From an uncultured Alphaproteobacteria bacterium (GTDB lineage: Bacteria; Pseudomonadota; Alphaproteobacteria; HIMB59), in the NCBI GenBank assembly GCA_902601865.1, contig CACKOX010000005.1, forward strand, positions 1 to 61,578: 61,578 nucleotides of DNA, written 5' to 3'. The notes under the pieces were generated by a model that was given only the letters and a program-made list of their open reading frames with translations, had not been told where the DNA came from and did no database searches. Below are positions 23,680 to 33,179 of this stretch, piece by piece. Numbering within the stretch: the first letter of the stretch is position 1; every line of letters begins with the position of its first letter. Made by a program: the position numbers and the translations under genes.

Positions 23680-24707
23680 TCTCGAAATCAATTAAATTAG
23701 AAAATATAAATAAAAAGTTTGATAAAGTAGAAGTTATCAATTCTTTCAACTTAGAAATTAACGAAGGAGAATTCATTACATTATTAGGCCCTTCAGGCTG
23801 TGGAAAAACTACACTTTTAAGAATGATAGCTGGGTTAGAACATGTATCATCCGGTAATATATTTATTGGTGATGACAATGTAACTTCTGTTTCTCCAAAC
23901 AAAAGAGATACAAGTATTATGTTTCAAGACTATGCTTTATTTCCCCATATGAATATCCAACAAAATATTGGTTATGGCTTAAAACTAAAAAAAATTAATA
24001 AATCAGAAATAGATAGAAAAACCAAAGATTGGTTAAAAAAAATTGATTTAGAAGAATATGGTTTACGAATGCCTCATGAGATATCTGGTGGCCAAAGACA
24101 AAGAGTAGCTCTTGCTCGGTCATTAATAGTAGAGCCGAGTGTTTTATTGCTTGACGAGCCTTTAGGGGCTTTGGATGCAAATTTAAGAAAAAATATGCAA
24201 TCAGAGTTAAAAAAAGTTCATTCTGATATTGGTATTACATTTGTTTATGTTACTCACGACCAAGAGGAAGCACTAAGCATGTCTACTAAAATAGTTTTAA
24301 TGAATAAGGGAAAAATAGAGCAAATGTCAAAGCCAGTTGATTTGTATAATAGCCCAAAGAGTTCTTTTGCTGCAAAATTCATGGGTTTTTCAAATATTTT
24401 TTCTATAAAGAATAAAGATAAACTAGATATTTCAAACTTTTTTAACACTTTAGAAAATAGAGATGTCGAAAATCAACAAATTTGTTTTAGATCCAATAAT
24501 GTGAATTTTAAATTAGATAATATTGGTGAATTTAAAGTTGTTTCTAAACAATATTTTGGAGGTATGTATCAAGTAGAGGTATCAAATAATAGAAATATTC
24601 TTATAAACCTGATGTCAGATGAAACTATTTCAAATGATATGAAGATTGGAGACAATTTAAATTTATCAATTGACTCAAAAGATATTATTTTTTTGGAAGA
24701 TAAATGA
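23676..24707 (+). CDS. PotA-like ABC transporter ATP-binding protein
   Basis: A 343-residue ATPase with Walker A 'LGPSGCGKTTLLRM', Q-loop 'MFQDYALFPHM', signature 'ISGGQRQRVALARSL', Walker B 'VLLLDEPLGALD' and the switch His in 'YVTHDQEEALS'. A C-terminal ~100-residue TOBE-like regulatory domain follows, as in PotA/FbpC. It powers the importer encoded by the flanking permeases and the 19559 binding protein. It overlaps the permease and the aminotransferase by 4 bp each. Confidence 0.93.
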   Translation: MISKSIKLENINKKFDKVEVINSFNLEINEGEFITLLGPSGCGKTTLLRMIAGLEHVSSGNIFIGDDNVTSVSPNKRDTSIMFQDYALFPHMNIQQNIGYGLKLKKINKSEIDRKTKDWLKKIDLEEYGLRMPHEISGGQRQRVALARSLIVEPSVLLLDEPLGALDANLRKNMQSELKKVHSDIGITFVYVTHDQEEALSMSTKIVLMNKGKIEQMSKPVDLYNSPKSSFAAKFMGFSNIFSIKNKDKLDISNFFNTLENRDVENQQICFRSNNVNFKLDNIGEFKVVSKQYFGGMYQVEVSNNRNILINLMSDETISNDMKIGDNLNLSIDSKDIIFLEDK

Positions 24708-25975
24708 TAATAACAAAAAAGCATGAAAGTTCCGCTGTAAACACTTTCAAAAATGGTAGTCCTGTGGAATTTTTTTCAGCTAGGGGTGAATACCTATTTA
24801 CCAAAAATAAAAAAAAATATTTAGATTTAGTTTGTGGTTCAGCGGTAACCAATTTAGGTCACTCACATAAGTCTCATGAGAAAGCAATTAACAAAGTTTT
24901 GAAAACAGGTATTTTTCATACTGGCACTAGACTTACTAATCAATTCAGGGAAGAATTATATTTTAAGTTAAATTCAATTACTCCTGATTACCTTAATTCA
25001 TTTCATTTATGTAATTCTGGGTCTGAAGCTGTGGAGACAGCCATCAAAGCTACTCAATATTACACTAAAAAGAAAAATATAATCTCTTTTTCAGGTGGGT
25101 ATCATGGAAGAACCATGGGATCACTGTCCTTAACCCATAATAAAAAACTTAAAGACTCTTTTTATACCTTAAAAAATGTATCCTTTTTTCCTTACCCGGG
25201 TACTTATAAGAATAAAAATACAAAATTCACAGAAGAGGAGTGTCTTAATTACGCTAAAACATTTTTTAGAAATAAGAAAAAACCTATTTGTGCTGCAATC
25301 ATTGAATGTGGTCAAGCTGTAAGTGGTATAATATTGCCAAATAAAAAATTCTTTCAAGAAATATTTAAAATTTTTAAAAAAAATAATATTTTGATTATAG
25401 TTGATGAAATATGGAATGGTTTTGGCAGAACAGGTAATTTTTTTAGTTTTCAAAATTTTAACCTTCGACCTGATCTTGTCTGTGCTGGTAAAGCAATGAG
25501 TTCATCATTGCCACTTTCTGTCGTTATGGGACCCTCTAAAATACTTAAGACATGGCCACCAGGAATACATACAAGTACTTTTCAAGGCAATCCATTATCA
25601 TGCGCAATGGCAAGTGCAACTATTGATGAAATTTTAAAAAGTAAACTAATTAATAGAGCAAATAAAATTAACCAGATTTTATGCGATTCATTATCAAAAT
25701 TAAATGATTTACCATCAATATTTGAAGTAAGAACTCATGGTGCTGGTGCTGGTATTGAATTCGTATATCCTGATGGCTCAGCAAATAGTGAAATTGTAAA
25801 AATAATAGAAAAACAGATGCTTAATAGAAATATAATAGTATACGCAGGAGGAGAAAGAGGTAATGTTTTGATGCTTATACCGCCTTTAATAATTAAGTTT
25901 AATAATTTAAAAAATTCTTTAAATGTTCTTATAGAAGAAATTTATTCATTAAAAAAAAGGAAAATTATAGTTTGA
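24704..25975 (+). CDS. class III aminotransferase
   Basis: A 423-residue PLP enzyme of the omega-amino acid/ornithine aminotransferase class. Visible are 'NSGSEAVETAIKAT', 'SFSGGYHGRTMGSLSL', 'IIVDEIWNGFGRTGNFF' with the pyridine-N Asp, and 'LVCAGKAMSSSLPLS' with the PLP lysine. It would move the terminal amino group of an imported diamine or omega-amino acid to a keto acid. It lies directly after the polyamine-type ATPase (4-bp overlap) and before a class I aminotransferase and an aldehyde dehydrogenase, which suits a polyamine-like breakdown route. The exact substrate is unknown. Confidence 0.88.
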   Translation: MIITKKHESSAVNTFKNGSPVEFFSARGEYLFTKNKKKYLDLVCGSAVTNLGHSHKSHEKAINKVLKTGIFHTGTRLTNQFREELYFKLNSITPDYLNSFHLCNSGSEAVETAIKATQYYTKKKNIISFSGGYHGRTMGSLSLTHNKKLKDSFYTLKNVSFFPYPGTYKNKNTKFTEEECLNYAKTFFRNKKKPICAAIIECGQAVSGIILPNKKFFQEIFKIFKKNNILIIVDEIWNGFGRTGNFFSFQNFNLRPDLVCAGKAMSSSLPLSVVMGPSKILKTWPPGIHTSTFQGNPLSCAMASATIDEILKSKLINRANKINQILCDSLSKLNDLPSIFEVRTHGAGAGIEFVYPDGSANSEIVKIIEKQMLNRNIIVYAGGERGNVLMLIPPLIIKFNNLKNSLNVLIEEIYSLKKRKIIV

Positions 25976-27048
25976 GAAAATCTGTAACATTATCTTTGCA
26001 AGAAAATATAGAAAAGATGCGAAGCAAAAAAAAATTTGCAGTGTCACTGAGTAATCCATCTTTTGACCCTAAAGAGTTAAAAAAAATTAATATTAAGAAC
26101 TTTAATATGCAAGGTAAGCTTTCTGGTCATGAGAGAGTTATTTCCTTAGCAGAAAAAAAACTTTTAAAAAATTGGAAAATTAATAAGAGTAATAAAACTT
26201 TGATTACTAACGGTGCCAAGGCTGGACTATATTGTATATTTAAAACTATAGCTGGTAAAAATAATAAAAACTTTGGGATAGTCAATCCTAATTGGCCAAC
26301 ATATGTTGATTTAATAGACTTATGTAATTCTAAATCTTTCTTTTTTGACACTTATATGAAGGAAAATTATGAAATTGATTTTTCAAAACTTAATAAATTT
26401 CTATCAAGTAATAAAATAAAATTGTTAGTTTTGTCATCACCAAATAACCCTAGTGGAAAAATTTATGATACTAGAACTATTTCTAATTTGATAAAAACTT
26501 GCCAAAAAAATAAATGTTATTTAGTCATAGATGAAAGCTTTTCATCTCATACATTTAATAAAAAGTTATTTAATAAACCGATTAATCTTAATAGTGAATA
26601 TTTAATTATAGTAAATTCTTTCTCTAAAAATTTTCATCTTCAAGGCTTAAGACTTGGAATTATTCACGCTTCCAAAAAACTAATTGATCGTTTTACTAAT
26701 GTTCATATTGCTGTAAATGGAGCCCCTAATACTGTCTCTCAGTTTATCATTTATTCAAAAAAAGAATTATTAGTAGAGCCTAATATTAAAGATAAAATGA
26801 CTCTTGTTGCAGACTTTTTAAAATCTAAAAATGTCAATTTTTATTCACCTGATGGTTCATTTTATTTATTTCCTCAAATCAAAAATAAAAAGAACTTTTC
26901 TCAATTGGCAAATAAAAATGGTTTATTTTTTCTTGAAGGTAGAGAATTTGGATCAAGCTATAAAGGCTTTTATAGATTTTGTTTTGAAAAAAATAAAAGT
27001 GAATTAAAAAAGATTATAAAGATTATGGAAAAAAATGAGATCTACTAA
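25972..27048 (+). CDS. class I/II aminotransferase
   Basis: A 358-residue fold-type I PLP enzyme related to histidinol-phosphate/aspartate aminotransferases: 'LISNGAKAGLY'-like 'LITNGAKAGLYCIF', 'VLSSPNNPSGKIYD', 'YLVIDESFSSH' and the PLP lysine in 'VNSFSKNFHLQGLRLG'. It starts with TTG and overlaps its neighbours by 4 and 14 bp. Having a second, unrelated aminotransferase in the same operon suggests that the imported compound carries two amino groups or that a product is re-aminated. That is inference. Confidence 0.85.
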   Translation: MRKSVTLSLQENIEKMRSKKKFAVSLSNPSFDPKELKKINIKNFNMQGKLSGHERVISLAEKKLLKNWKINKSNKTLITNGAKAGLYCIFKTIAGKNNKNFGIVNPNWPTYVDLIDLCNSKSFFFDTYMKENYEIDFSKLNKFLSSNKIKLLVLSSPNNPSGKIYDTRTISNLIKTCQKNKCYLVIDESFSSHTFNKKLFNKPINLNSEYLIIVNSFSKNFHLQGLRLGIIHASKKLIDRFTNVHIAVNGAPNTVSQFIIYSKKELLVEPNIKDKMTLVADFLKSKNVNFYSPDGSFYLFPQIKNKKNFSQLANKNGLFFLEGREFGSSYKGFYRFCFEKNKSELKKIIKIMEKNEIY

Positions 27049-28378
27049 TAATATTAAAAATACTTTTACTTTAAATTCTAAAATTACTTTTGATACTAAG
27101 AATAGTATTAAAAAAAAGATTCAGAAAACTGATAAGAGTCTATTATTACTTCAGCATCTTAATGAAAGAACTAAAAAATTAAAATCTTTAAAATCTTTTT
27201 TAATAATACATAAGAGCAATTTAATAAAATATATTCATCTGGAAGTTCACAAAACAATTGAAGAGTCAGTAGGTGAGTTTGACTATGCTCTTGAATTCGT
27301 ACAGTATTCATTATCTCTAATTTCAAACTATAAATTTGAAAAAAAAATTGACTCTAATAAGAAATTATTTTTTAAATCTACAGGCGCTGTTCTTGCCATT
27401 ACACCCTATAACGATCCTCTTGCTGGTATGACTAGAAAAATTGCTCCTAGTATTGCATCTGGCTCACCACTAATTATGAAAACTTCATCTAATTGTATTA
27501 ATTTATGTAAATATCTTGATGATAATCTTCCTAAAGACTTAAAAAATTGTATTCAATTTATTTTTATCAAAGATAAATCCTTAATAGACATGACAGTTCA
27601 AAATGAAAAGATTAAAGTTATAACTTTCACTGGGTCAACTAGTATTGGGCTTAAATTAGATAATATTCAAACAAATCACTTACAAAAAAAAATCCTAGAA
27701 TTAGGTGGTATCAATTATGCTGTTATTTTTGATAATTATAGATTAGATAACGTTATAGATGAGATTTTAACTCGTAAAATTAAAGCTGCAGGACAGGCCT
27801 GTTCATCCATAAATAAAGTTTTTGTTAATGAGGCTATAAAAAAAGATTTTGAAAAAAAATTAATATCTAAAATTATGAATTTAAGTTGTGGTAATGTTAC
27901 ATTAAAAAATCAACCTAATTTTGGTCCTGTTATTTCTAAAAATCATTACAAATTTTTAAAAAAGCTTGAAACAAATTCTTTAAAAAAAGGTAAATTATTA
28001 GCAAGATCTAATAATCTACATAATACTGACAATCTATATCCACTCACTGTAGTTGAGGTAAATATCAATGATTCCGTTTTTGATAATTATGAAACTTTTG
28101 GCCCACTTTTAGGTATTTCCTATTTCAAAAATAACGATGTAATTTTAAAAAAATTATCTAAATGCAATTATTCATTAGTCACCTATATTTTTACAAAAAA
28201 TAAATCTTTACATAAAAAAATACAATCTTTGAATTTTGGTAGTATCGGTATTAATACAACTAAAATACAAAGCCCAAGTCGTCCGACTGGTGGTAATAAT
28301 TTATCAGGTATCGGAAGAGAAGGAGGCGTTTGGGGTTTTGAAGAATTTTTAACTACAGTCAATTATGTCGGAGGGTAA
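27035..28378 (+). CDS. aldehyde dehydrogenase family protein
   Basis: A 447-residue NAD(P)-dependent aldehyde dehydrogenase, somewhat short for the ~480-residue family. It has 'AITPYNDPLAGMTRKIAPSI', the cofactor motif 'TFTGSTSIGLKL', the general-base Glu in 'KILELGGINYAV', and the nucleophile in 'AAGQACSSINKVF'. The N-terminal Pro-Trp motif is 'ITPYNDP', with Tyr for Trp. It would oxidise the aldehyde left by transamination to an acid. It overlaps the upstream aminotransferase by 14 bp and RidA follows after 6 bp. Confidence 0.87.
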   Translation: MRSTNNIKNTFTLNSKITFDTKNSIKKKIQKTDKSLLLLQHLNERTKKLKSLKSFLIIHKSNLIKYIHLEVHKTIEESVGEFDYALEFVQYSLSLISNYKFEKKIDSNKKLFFKSTGAVLAITPYNDPLAGMTRKIAPSIASGSPLIMKTSSNCINLCKYLDDNLPKDLKNCIQFIFIKDKSLIDMTVQNEKIKVITFTGSTSIGLKLDNIQTNHLQKKILELGGINYAVIFDNYRLDNVIDEILTRKIKAAGQACSSINKVFVNEAIKKDFEKKLISKIMNLSCGNVTLKNQPNFGPVISKNHYKFLKKLETNSLKKGKLLARSNNLHNTDNLYPLTVVEVNINDSVFDNYETFGPLLGISYFKNNDVILKKLSKCNYSLVTYIFTKNKSLHKKIQSLNFGSIGINTTKIQSPSRPTGGNNLSGIGREGGVWGFEEFLTTVNYVGG

Positions 28379-28384
28379 TCAATC

Positions 28385-28768
28385 ATGAATAAAAAAATTA
28401 TAAATACTGATAAGGCACCATTATCAACATCGCCAGTATCTCAATGTAATATTGTTAATAATACAATATACATTGGAGGGCAAATGCCCAGGGATTTAGA
28501 TTCTGGTTTGATCGTAGAGGGTGGATATAATCAAGCAAAACTATCTCTTCTTCACTGCTTAACAATTCTTGAAGAGGCTGGTGGCTCTATAGAAACTATA
28601 GGATTGGCGATAGTTTATGTTACAGATCTTTCAATTAAGAATGATATTAATAAAGTTTTCAGTGAATTTTTTACAGACAATGCTCCTGCAAGAAATTTAG
28701 TTGAGGTATCTGACATCGGTGAAGATGCATTGGTTGAAATTGCAATTATTGCAGGATTAAAAGCATAA
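28385..28768 (+). CDS. RidA (YjgF/YER057c) family protein
   Basis: A 127-residue trimeric-type RidA protein: '[30 protein letters not shown]', 'ILEEAGGS', 'VYVTDL', '[11 protein letters not shown]' and a Glu ('VEIAIIAG') near the end. In Rid1-type proteins an Arg holds the substrate; here 'APARNLVEV' supplies it. RidA hydrolyses reactive enamines and imines formed by PLP enzymes, which fits an operon with three aminotransferases. A GGAGG about 10 bp upstream supports ATG 28385. Confidence 0.9.
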   Translation: MNKKIINTDKAPLSTSPVSQCNIVNNTIYIGGQMPRDLDSGLIVEGGYNQAKLSLLHCLTILEEAGGSIETIGLAIVYVTDLSIKNDINKVFSEFFTDNAPARNLVEVSDIGEDALVEIAIIAGLKA

Positions 28769-28772
28769 TAAA

Positions 28773-29501
28773 GTGACAAATATTTTATCGATTAATAATT
28801 TAAATGTATTTTATGAAAGCTTTCACGCTGTACAAAATATCAGTCTTTCATTAAACGAAAGAGAAATTGTTGTCATATGTGGGCCCTCTGGGTCAGGTAA
28901 ATCAACTCTAATAAGAGCGATAGCTGGATTGGAAAAAGCAGACTCTGGAGATATTTTCATAAATAATAAGTTAATGAGTGAGAAAGAGGTTTTCAAAAAT
29001 AATATTTTTGGAATGGTTTTTCAGCAATTCAATTTATTTCCACATTTAACCATCATTGAAAATATAACCTTACCTCTTATTAAAGTTAAAAAAATAAACA
29101 AATCTGAGTCAATTAAAATTGCTGAAGATGTTCTAAATAAAGTAAAAATAATTGATCAAAAGGACAAGTACCCATCTAAGCTCTCTGGTGGTCAACAACA
29201 ACGCTGTGCTATTGCTAGATCATTAGCGATGAATCCAAAGATTATGCTTTTTGATGAACCTACATCTGCATTAGACCCTGAAATGATCAACGAGGTATTA
29301 GACGTGATGTCAGACTTAGCTTCTACAGGTATGACTATGATAATAGTTACCCATGAAATGGGATTTGCAAAGAAAATCGCTAATAAGATAATTTTTATGG
29401 ACAATGGTGAGATTGTTGAAAGCAACACTCCTGAGAATTTTTTTACTAATCCAAATAAAGAGAGAACTAAAACTTTTTTAAATCAAGTTCTTCAACATTA
29501 A
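28773..29501 (+). CDS. amino-acid-type ABC transporter ATP-binding protein (GlnQ/HisP-like)
   Basis: A 242-residue ATPase with Walker A '[14 protein letters not shown]', Q-loop '[13 protein letters not shown]', signature '[17 protein letters not shown]', Walker B '[14 protein letters not shown]' and '[12 protein letters not shown]'. This compact form without a C-terminal domain is typical of polar amino acid importers. Its partners are the binding protein at 31034 and the permeases at 31853 and 32532. The amidase and an operator separate them, so the importer is split into two transcription segments. The start is GTG. Confidence 0.92.
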   Translation: MTNILSINNLNVFYESFHAVQNISLSLNEREIVVICGPSGSGKSTLIRAIAGLEKADSGDIFINNKLMSEKEVFKNNIFGMVFQQFNLFPHLTIIENITLPLIKVKKINKSESIKIAEDVLNKVKIIDQKDKYPSKLSGGQQQRCAIARSLAMNPKIMLFDEPTSALDPEMINEVLDVMSDLASTGMTMIIVTHEMGFAKKIANKIIFMDNGEIVESNTPENFFTNPNKERTKTFLNQVLQH

Positions 29502-30935
29502 ATGTCATTATATAGATTAACAGTTTCACAATTAAGGGAAGGATTATTAAAGAAATCCTTTAACCCTAAAGAGATACTTGATGATTGTATTCAAAGAATT
29601 GAAAAAATAGATCATTTACTAAATGCTTTTCCCATTAAATGTTTTGATAAAGCATACGATCAAGTTAAAAAACTTGATGAAATTAAAGAAATTGATTTTG
29701 AAAAATATCCATTATTTGGAATACCAGTTGGAGTAAAAGATTTAAATGATATTAAAGATGTTCGAACCACTCAAGGGTCTTATCTTTTTGAAAACTATAT
29801 TCCTTTAAAAGATGACAATATTGTTTCAAGTATGAGAGAAAATGGTGCTTTATTTCCTGGTAAGACTAATGTTCCCGAACATGGATTTGGTGCTACAACC
29901 ACTAATGATTTATTTGGAACCACTAATAATCCTTATTCTTTAGGGAAAAGTTGTGGAGCATCTAGTGGTGGTACTGCTGTTTCAATCGCTTCACAAATGG
30001 TTCCATTAGCCATGGGGTCTGACTTTGCTGGAAGTTTAAGGACTCCAGCTTCATTTTGTAATATTGTGGGTATGAGACCCTCAGTTGGTTTTGTTCCAAC
30101 CTCAAGGAGAGGCATGGGATGGTCTCCTTTTGATGTTGAAGGCCCGATGGCTAGAAATATTACAGATTTAAAAATACTTCTCAGTGGTATGGTTAAAAAC
30201 TGTAATTTAGATCCAATTCCCACAGCTACAATTGATAAATTAGATCTACAAAAGCAGCCAAAGAAACTCAATCTTAAAAATTTAAAAGTTGCCTTTTCCC
30301 ATGACTTAGGATTTGCCCCTATGAGTAATTTATGTATCTCAGAATTTGATAATAAAATTAACTTAATATCATCATTTTTTAAAAGTATTGAATTCGCTCA
30401 TCCTGAGATGAGTAAAGCTGATAAAACCTTTTACTTACTTAGAGGAATAGGTTTTGTTAATGATTTCAGTGAAATTAACGATAAAAATCCAGGTTCTTTA
30501 GGAAACGTTATAGTAGATGAGTTAAAAAGAGCTTCAGAAATTACAATAAAAGATATTGGATGGGCAATGTCAGAGCATACAAAAATATTTCGTAATGCTG
30601 AAAAATTTTTTGAAAGCTACGACTTACTTATAACACCAGCCGCTTCGGTGCCACCATTTAATCATGATGAAGAATATCCAAAAAAAATCGACACAAAAAA
30701 CATGGATAATTACCTTAAATGGGAGGCTATATCTTATGGTGTTACTTTATTTGGTGGGCCTTCAATTGTTATTCCATGTGGTTCTTTTAAAAATGGACTA
30801 CCTTTTGGTATACAGTTAATATCTAAAAAAAATTCAGATATAAATTTAATAGATATCGCATATTCTTTAGAGGATTCATTTAAAGATATTTCTTCTTTTT
30901 ATTTTGATGCCAATGATTATGATTTTGAAGTTTAA
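29502..30935 (+). CDS. amidase (amidase-signature family)
   Basis: A 477-residue amidase-signature enzyme with the Ser-cisSer-Lys triad: Lys79 in 'IPVGVKDLND', cis-Ser155 in 'GASSGGTAVSIAS' and nucleophile Ser178 in 'GSDFAGSLRTPASF'. It would release ammonia from a carboxamide in the cytoplasm. It begins at the base after the ATPase stop, so the two are surely co-expressed. A terminal amide made or imported by this operon is the likely substrate. Confidence 0.9.
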   Translation: MSLYRLTVSQLREGLLKKSFNPKEILDDCIQRIEKIDHLLNAFPIKCFDKAYDQVKKLDEIKEIDFEKYPLFGIPVGVKDLNDIKDVRTTQGSYLFENYIPLKDDNIVSSMRENGALFPGKTNVPEHGFGATTTNDLFGTTNNPYSLGKSCGASSGGTAVSIASQMVPLAMGSDFAGSLRTPASFCNIVGMRPSVGFVPTSRRGMGWSPFDVEGPMARNITDLKILLSGMVKNCNLDPIPTATIDKLDLQKQPKKLNLKNLKVAFSHDLGFAPMSNLCISEFDNKINLISSFFKSIEFAHPEMSKADKTFYLLRGIGFVNDFSEINDKNPGSLGNVIVDELKRASEITIKDIGWAMSEHTKIFRNAEKFFESYDLLITPAASVPPFNHDEEYPKKIDTKNMDNYLKWEAISYGVTLFGGPSIVIPCGSFKNGLPFGIQLISKKNSDINLIDIAYSLEDSFKDISSFYFDANDYDFEV

Positions 30936-30951
30936 TTTTTAAACATTAAAA

Positions 30952-30966
30952 TGTTCATTTTGAACA
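30952..30966. promoter_or_regulatory. palindromic operator TGTTCA-N3-TGAACA (copy 2)
   Basis: A perfect 15-bp palindrome (TGTTCA-TTT-TGAACA) followed by ATTTAAAATTT, matching the element at 19479-19493. It ends 67 bp before the start codon of the second binding-protein gene. A TATATT at 30994-30999 is the likely -10. The match covers 26 bp with few differences, far more than the half-sites alone. Confidence 0.7.
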
Positions 30967-31033
30967 ATTTAAAATTTTAGTAAAATTCGTAATTATATTA
31001 AAATTGAATTTATTCACAAATAAGGAGGATACT

Positions 31034-31840
31034 ATGAAATTTTTATCTATAATTATTTCAATACTATTTAGTGGATCAGTTTTTGCTGGTGCTCTAGACG
31101 ATGTTAAATCTGCTGGTAAATTTGTATTCGGATTAGAGGTTGGTTACAAACCCTTTGAATACATGGATGATAGCGGAACATTAGTTGGATATGATATTGA
31201 TGTTTCCAAGGAAGTAGCAAAGAGAATGGGCGTAGAGGCTGTTCCTCAAGATACAAATTGGTCAACTGTTATTCAAACTATGTACGATGGTGGATTTGAT
31301 TTAATTCTTGGTGGTATGACTGCAACTGAAAAAAGATACCAAAGAGTTAATTTTTCAATTCCATATATGAATGCTGCTTCTGGTATTATTGTTATGAAAG
31401 ACTCAGGCATTTCTGATCGATCTGATTTAGATGGAAAGAAAGTAAGTGCGGGAGCAGGGACACCTCAATTAGATCAATTAAATATATCTGCTGAAGAATT
31501 AGGAATATCCTACGATGGAGATATAAAATCATATGATAGCGATGCTGTAGCTTATGAGGCTATGAGAGCAAAAAGAATTGATGCTTATGCCTCCACTCTT
31601 GTAAGTTTATTGGAATTTGCAAAAACTGATGACAATTTTACAGTTTTAGCTTTTGCATCTGATAAATGGTCTCAAGAATGGACATCAATGGCTTTTACTA
31701 AAGAAGATGATGACTTAAGGGGTGCTTTTGATGATGCCATAAGATCTATGAAATCAGATGGCACACTTGCTAAACTACAAGAAAAATGGTTTGGAAAGTC
31801 TTTTGTAGATACATTGCCAGATAATTCTCCTACCTGGTAA
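31034..31840 (+). CDS. amino-acid ABC transporter substrate-binding protein (HisJ-like)
   Basis: A 268-residue periplasmic protein. It has a Sec signal peptide ending 'SGSVFAG' (cleavage about residue 18) and the polar amino acid binding fold: 'FVFGLEVGYKPFEYMDDSG', 'LVGYDIDVSKEVAKRMG' and 'DLILGGMTATEKR'. The start is ATG 31034, supported by TAAGGAGG; the ORF can be opened further up but that covers the promoter. It has its own operator and promoter, and two permeases follow. Unlike the PotD-like protein it uses the Sec route. Confidence 0.92.
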   Translation: MKFLSIIISILFSGSVFAGALDDVKSAGKFVFGLEVGYKPFEYMDDSGTLVGYDIDVSKEVAKRMGVEAVPQDTNWSTVIQTMYDGGFDLILGGMTATEKRYQRVNFSIPYMNAASGIIVMKDSGISDRSDLDGKKVSAGAGTPQLDQLNISAEELGISYDGDIKSYDSDAVAYEAMRAKRIDAYASTLVSLLEFAKTDDNFTVLAFASDKWSQEWTSMAFTKEDDDLRGAFDDAIRSMKSDGTLAKLQEKWFGKSFVDTLPDNSPTW

Positions 31841-31852
31841 TAATTTAAAACT

Positions 31853-32530
31853 TTGGACTTTATTTATATGGTAGAAGTCTTTCCAAGGCTTCTACCACCC
31901 TTATGGGTAACGATCAAAGTTAGTTTTATTTCACTATTTTTAGCTTTTTTTATAGGTCTTTTTTTTGGATCTATTAATTCAATATATTCAAAATTTAATC
32001 CTATTAATTTAGTAAGTAGGTTTTATGTTTGGATAGTCTTATGCACTCCAATAATAATTCAAATTTATGCTGCTTATCTTTTACTCCCAAAAGTTGGTAT
32101 TAAACTAGACGTATTTTGGGTAGGTGTTATTGCCCTTACTTTTAATTCAGCTGGTTACCAAACTGAAATTTCTAGAGCATCCATAACTTCAATTGACAAA
32201 GGACAGTATGAGGCTTCAAAGACTCTAGGAATGAGTCTTTTAACAACCATGATATACATAATCATTCCTCAGGCTATAAAAAGGATGCTCCCCGCTACTG
32301 CCAATGAAGCATCCCATTTAATAAAAGCCTCAGCAGTTTTATCAGTAATTGCTTTATTAGAGTTACATAAAGCTGCAATTAATCTTCAAGGAAATAGTTT
32401 TAAATTCATTGAATTACTAGCTCTACAAGCATTACTGTATTTACCCATTGTTTTAGGTACCAGCTATATTGCAAGTATACTTCAAAAAAATAATGATGAT
32501 AAGTCATCTAAAATAGATTTGGCAAAATAA
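31853..32530 (+). CDS. amino-acid ABC transporter permease (HisQ/HisM-like)
   Basis: A 225-residue permease with about five helices and the EAA loop 'QYEASKTLGMSLLTTMIYIIIPQAIKRMLPA'. The TTG start at 31853 is favoured over ATG 31868, because 'DFIYMVEVFPRLL' then lines up with 'DFMIEILPRVL' at the start of the sister permease. It lies 12 bp after the binding-protein gene and 1 bp before the second permease. Confidence 0.9.
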   Translation: MDFIYMVEVFPRLLPPLWVTIKVSFISLFLAFFIGLFFGSINSIYSKFNPINLVSRFYVWIVLCTPIIIQIYAAYLLLPKVGIKLDVFWVGVIALTFNSAGYQTEISRASITSIDKGQYEASKTLGMSLLTTMIYIIIPQAIKRMLPATANEASHLIKASAVLSVIALLELHKAAINLQGNSFKFIELLALQALLYLPIVLGTSYIASILQKNNDDKSSKIDLAK

Positions 32531-32531
32531 C

Positions 32532-33179
32532 GTGTTAGATATTGATTTTATGATAGAGATTTTACCAAGAGTTTTAAAAGCTTCATTAGTAACTTTAGAA
32601 ATTTCATTTTTATCTCTTTTTTTTAGTGTTTTTTTAGGTTTAATTTTTTCAATCATAGCTCTTTCATCAGGAAAACTAATTAATATTTTAATTAGATGCT
32701 TTGTTGAATTTACAAGGGGTGTTCCACAATTAGTTCAAATATCAATTATTTATTTTGCCCTTCCTTACATCGGTATATATTTTGATGAATTTTGGACTGG
32801 TGTAGTAGCTCTAAGTTTTATTGGTGCTGGTTATACAATTGAAATATTTAGGAATGCCGTATTAAATGTTGATAGAGGACAACATGAAGCAGGAAAAATT
32901 CTAGGATTAACAAAATATCAAACTTTGATTTATATTTTATATCCTCAAATAATAAAAAGATCACTACCTCCAATAACAAATGAGCTAATTAATGTTGTAA
33001 AAGCGTCCGCATTACTTTCAGTTATTTCTGTTAATGAACTCACTAAAATAATGAATGATGTCATTTTTGAATACTTCGTTGTAATTGAAGTATTGTTAGA
33101 GGCAACTATTATGTACTTACTTATTATCAGTGTTCTTGTTTATATATCAAGATATTTTGAAAAAAGATTAGTAGTATGA
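32532..33179 (+). CDS. amino-acid ABC transporter permease (second subunit)
   Basis: A 215-residue permease like its neighbour, with the EAA loop 'QHEAGKILGLTKYQTLIYILYPQIIKRSLPP' and 'FTRGVPQLVQISIIYFALP'. The two permeases form the heterodimeric channel of the importer served by the 28773 ATPase. The start is GTG. It overlaps the racemase-like gene by 4 bp. Confidence 0.9.
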   Translation: MLDIDFMIEILPRVLKASLVTLEISFLSLFFSVFLGLIFSIIALSSGKLINILIRCFVEFTRGVPQLVQISIIYFALPYIGIYFDEFWTGVVALSFIGAGYTIEIFRNAVLNVDRGQHEAGKILGLTKYQTLIYILYPQIIKRSLPPITNELINVVKASALLSVISVNELTKIMNDVIFEYFVVIEVLLEATIMYLLIISVLVYISRYFEKRLVV

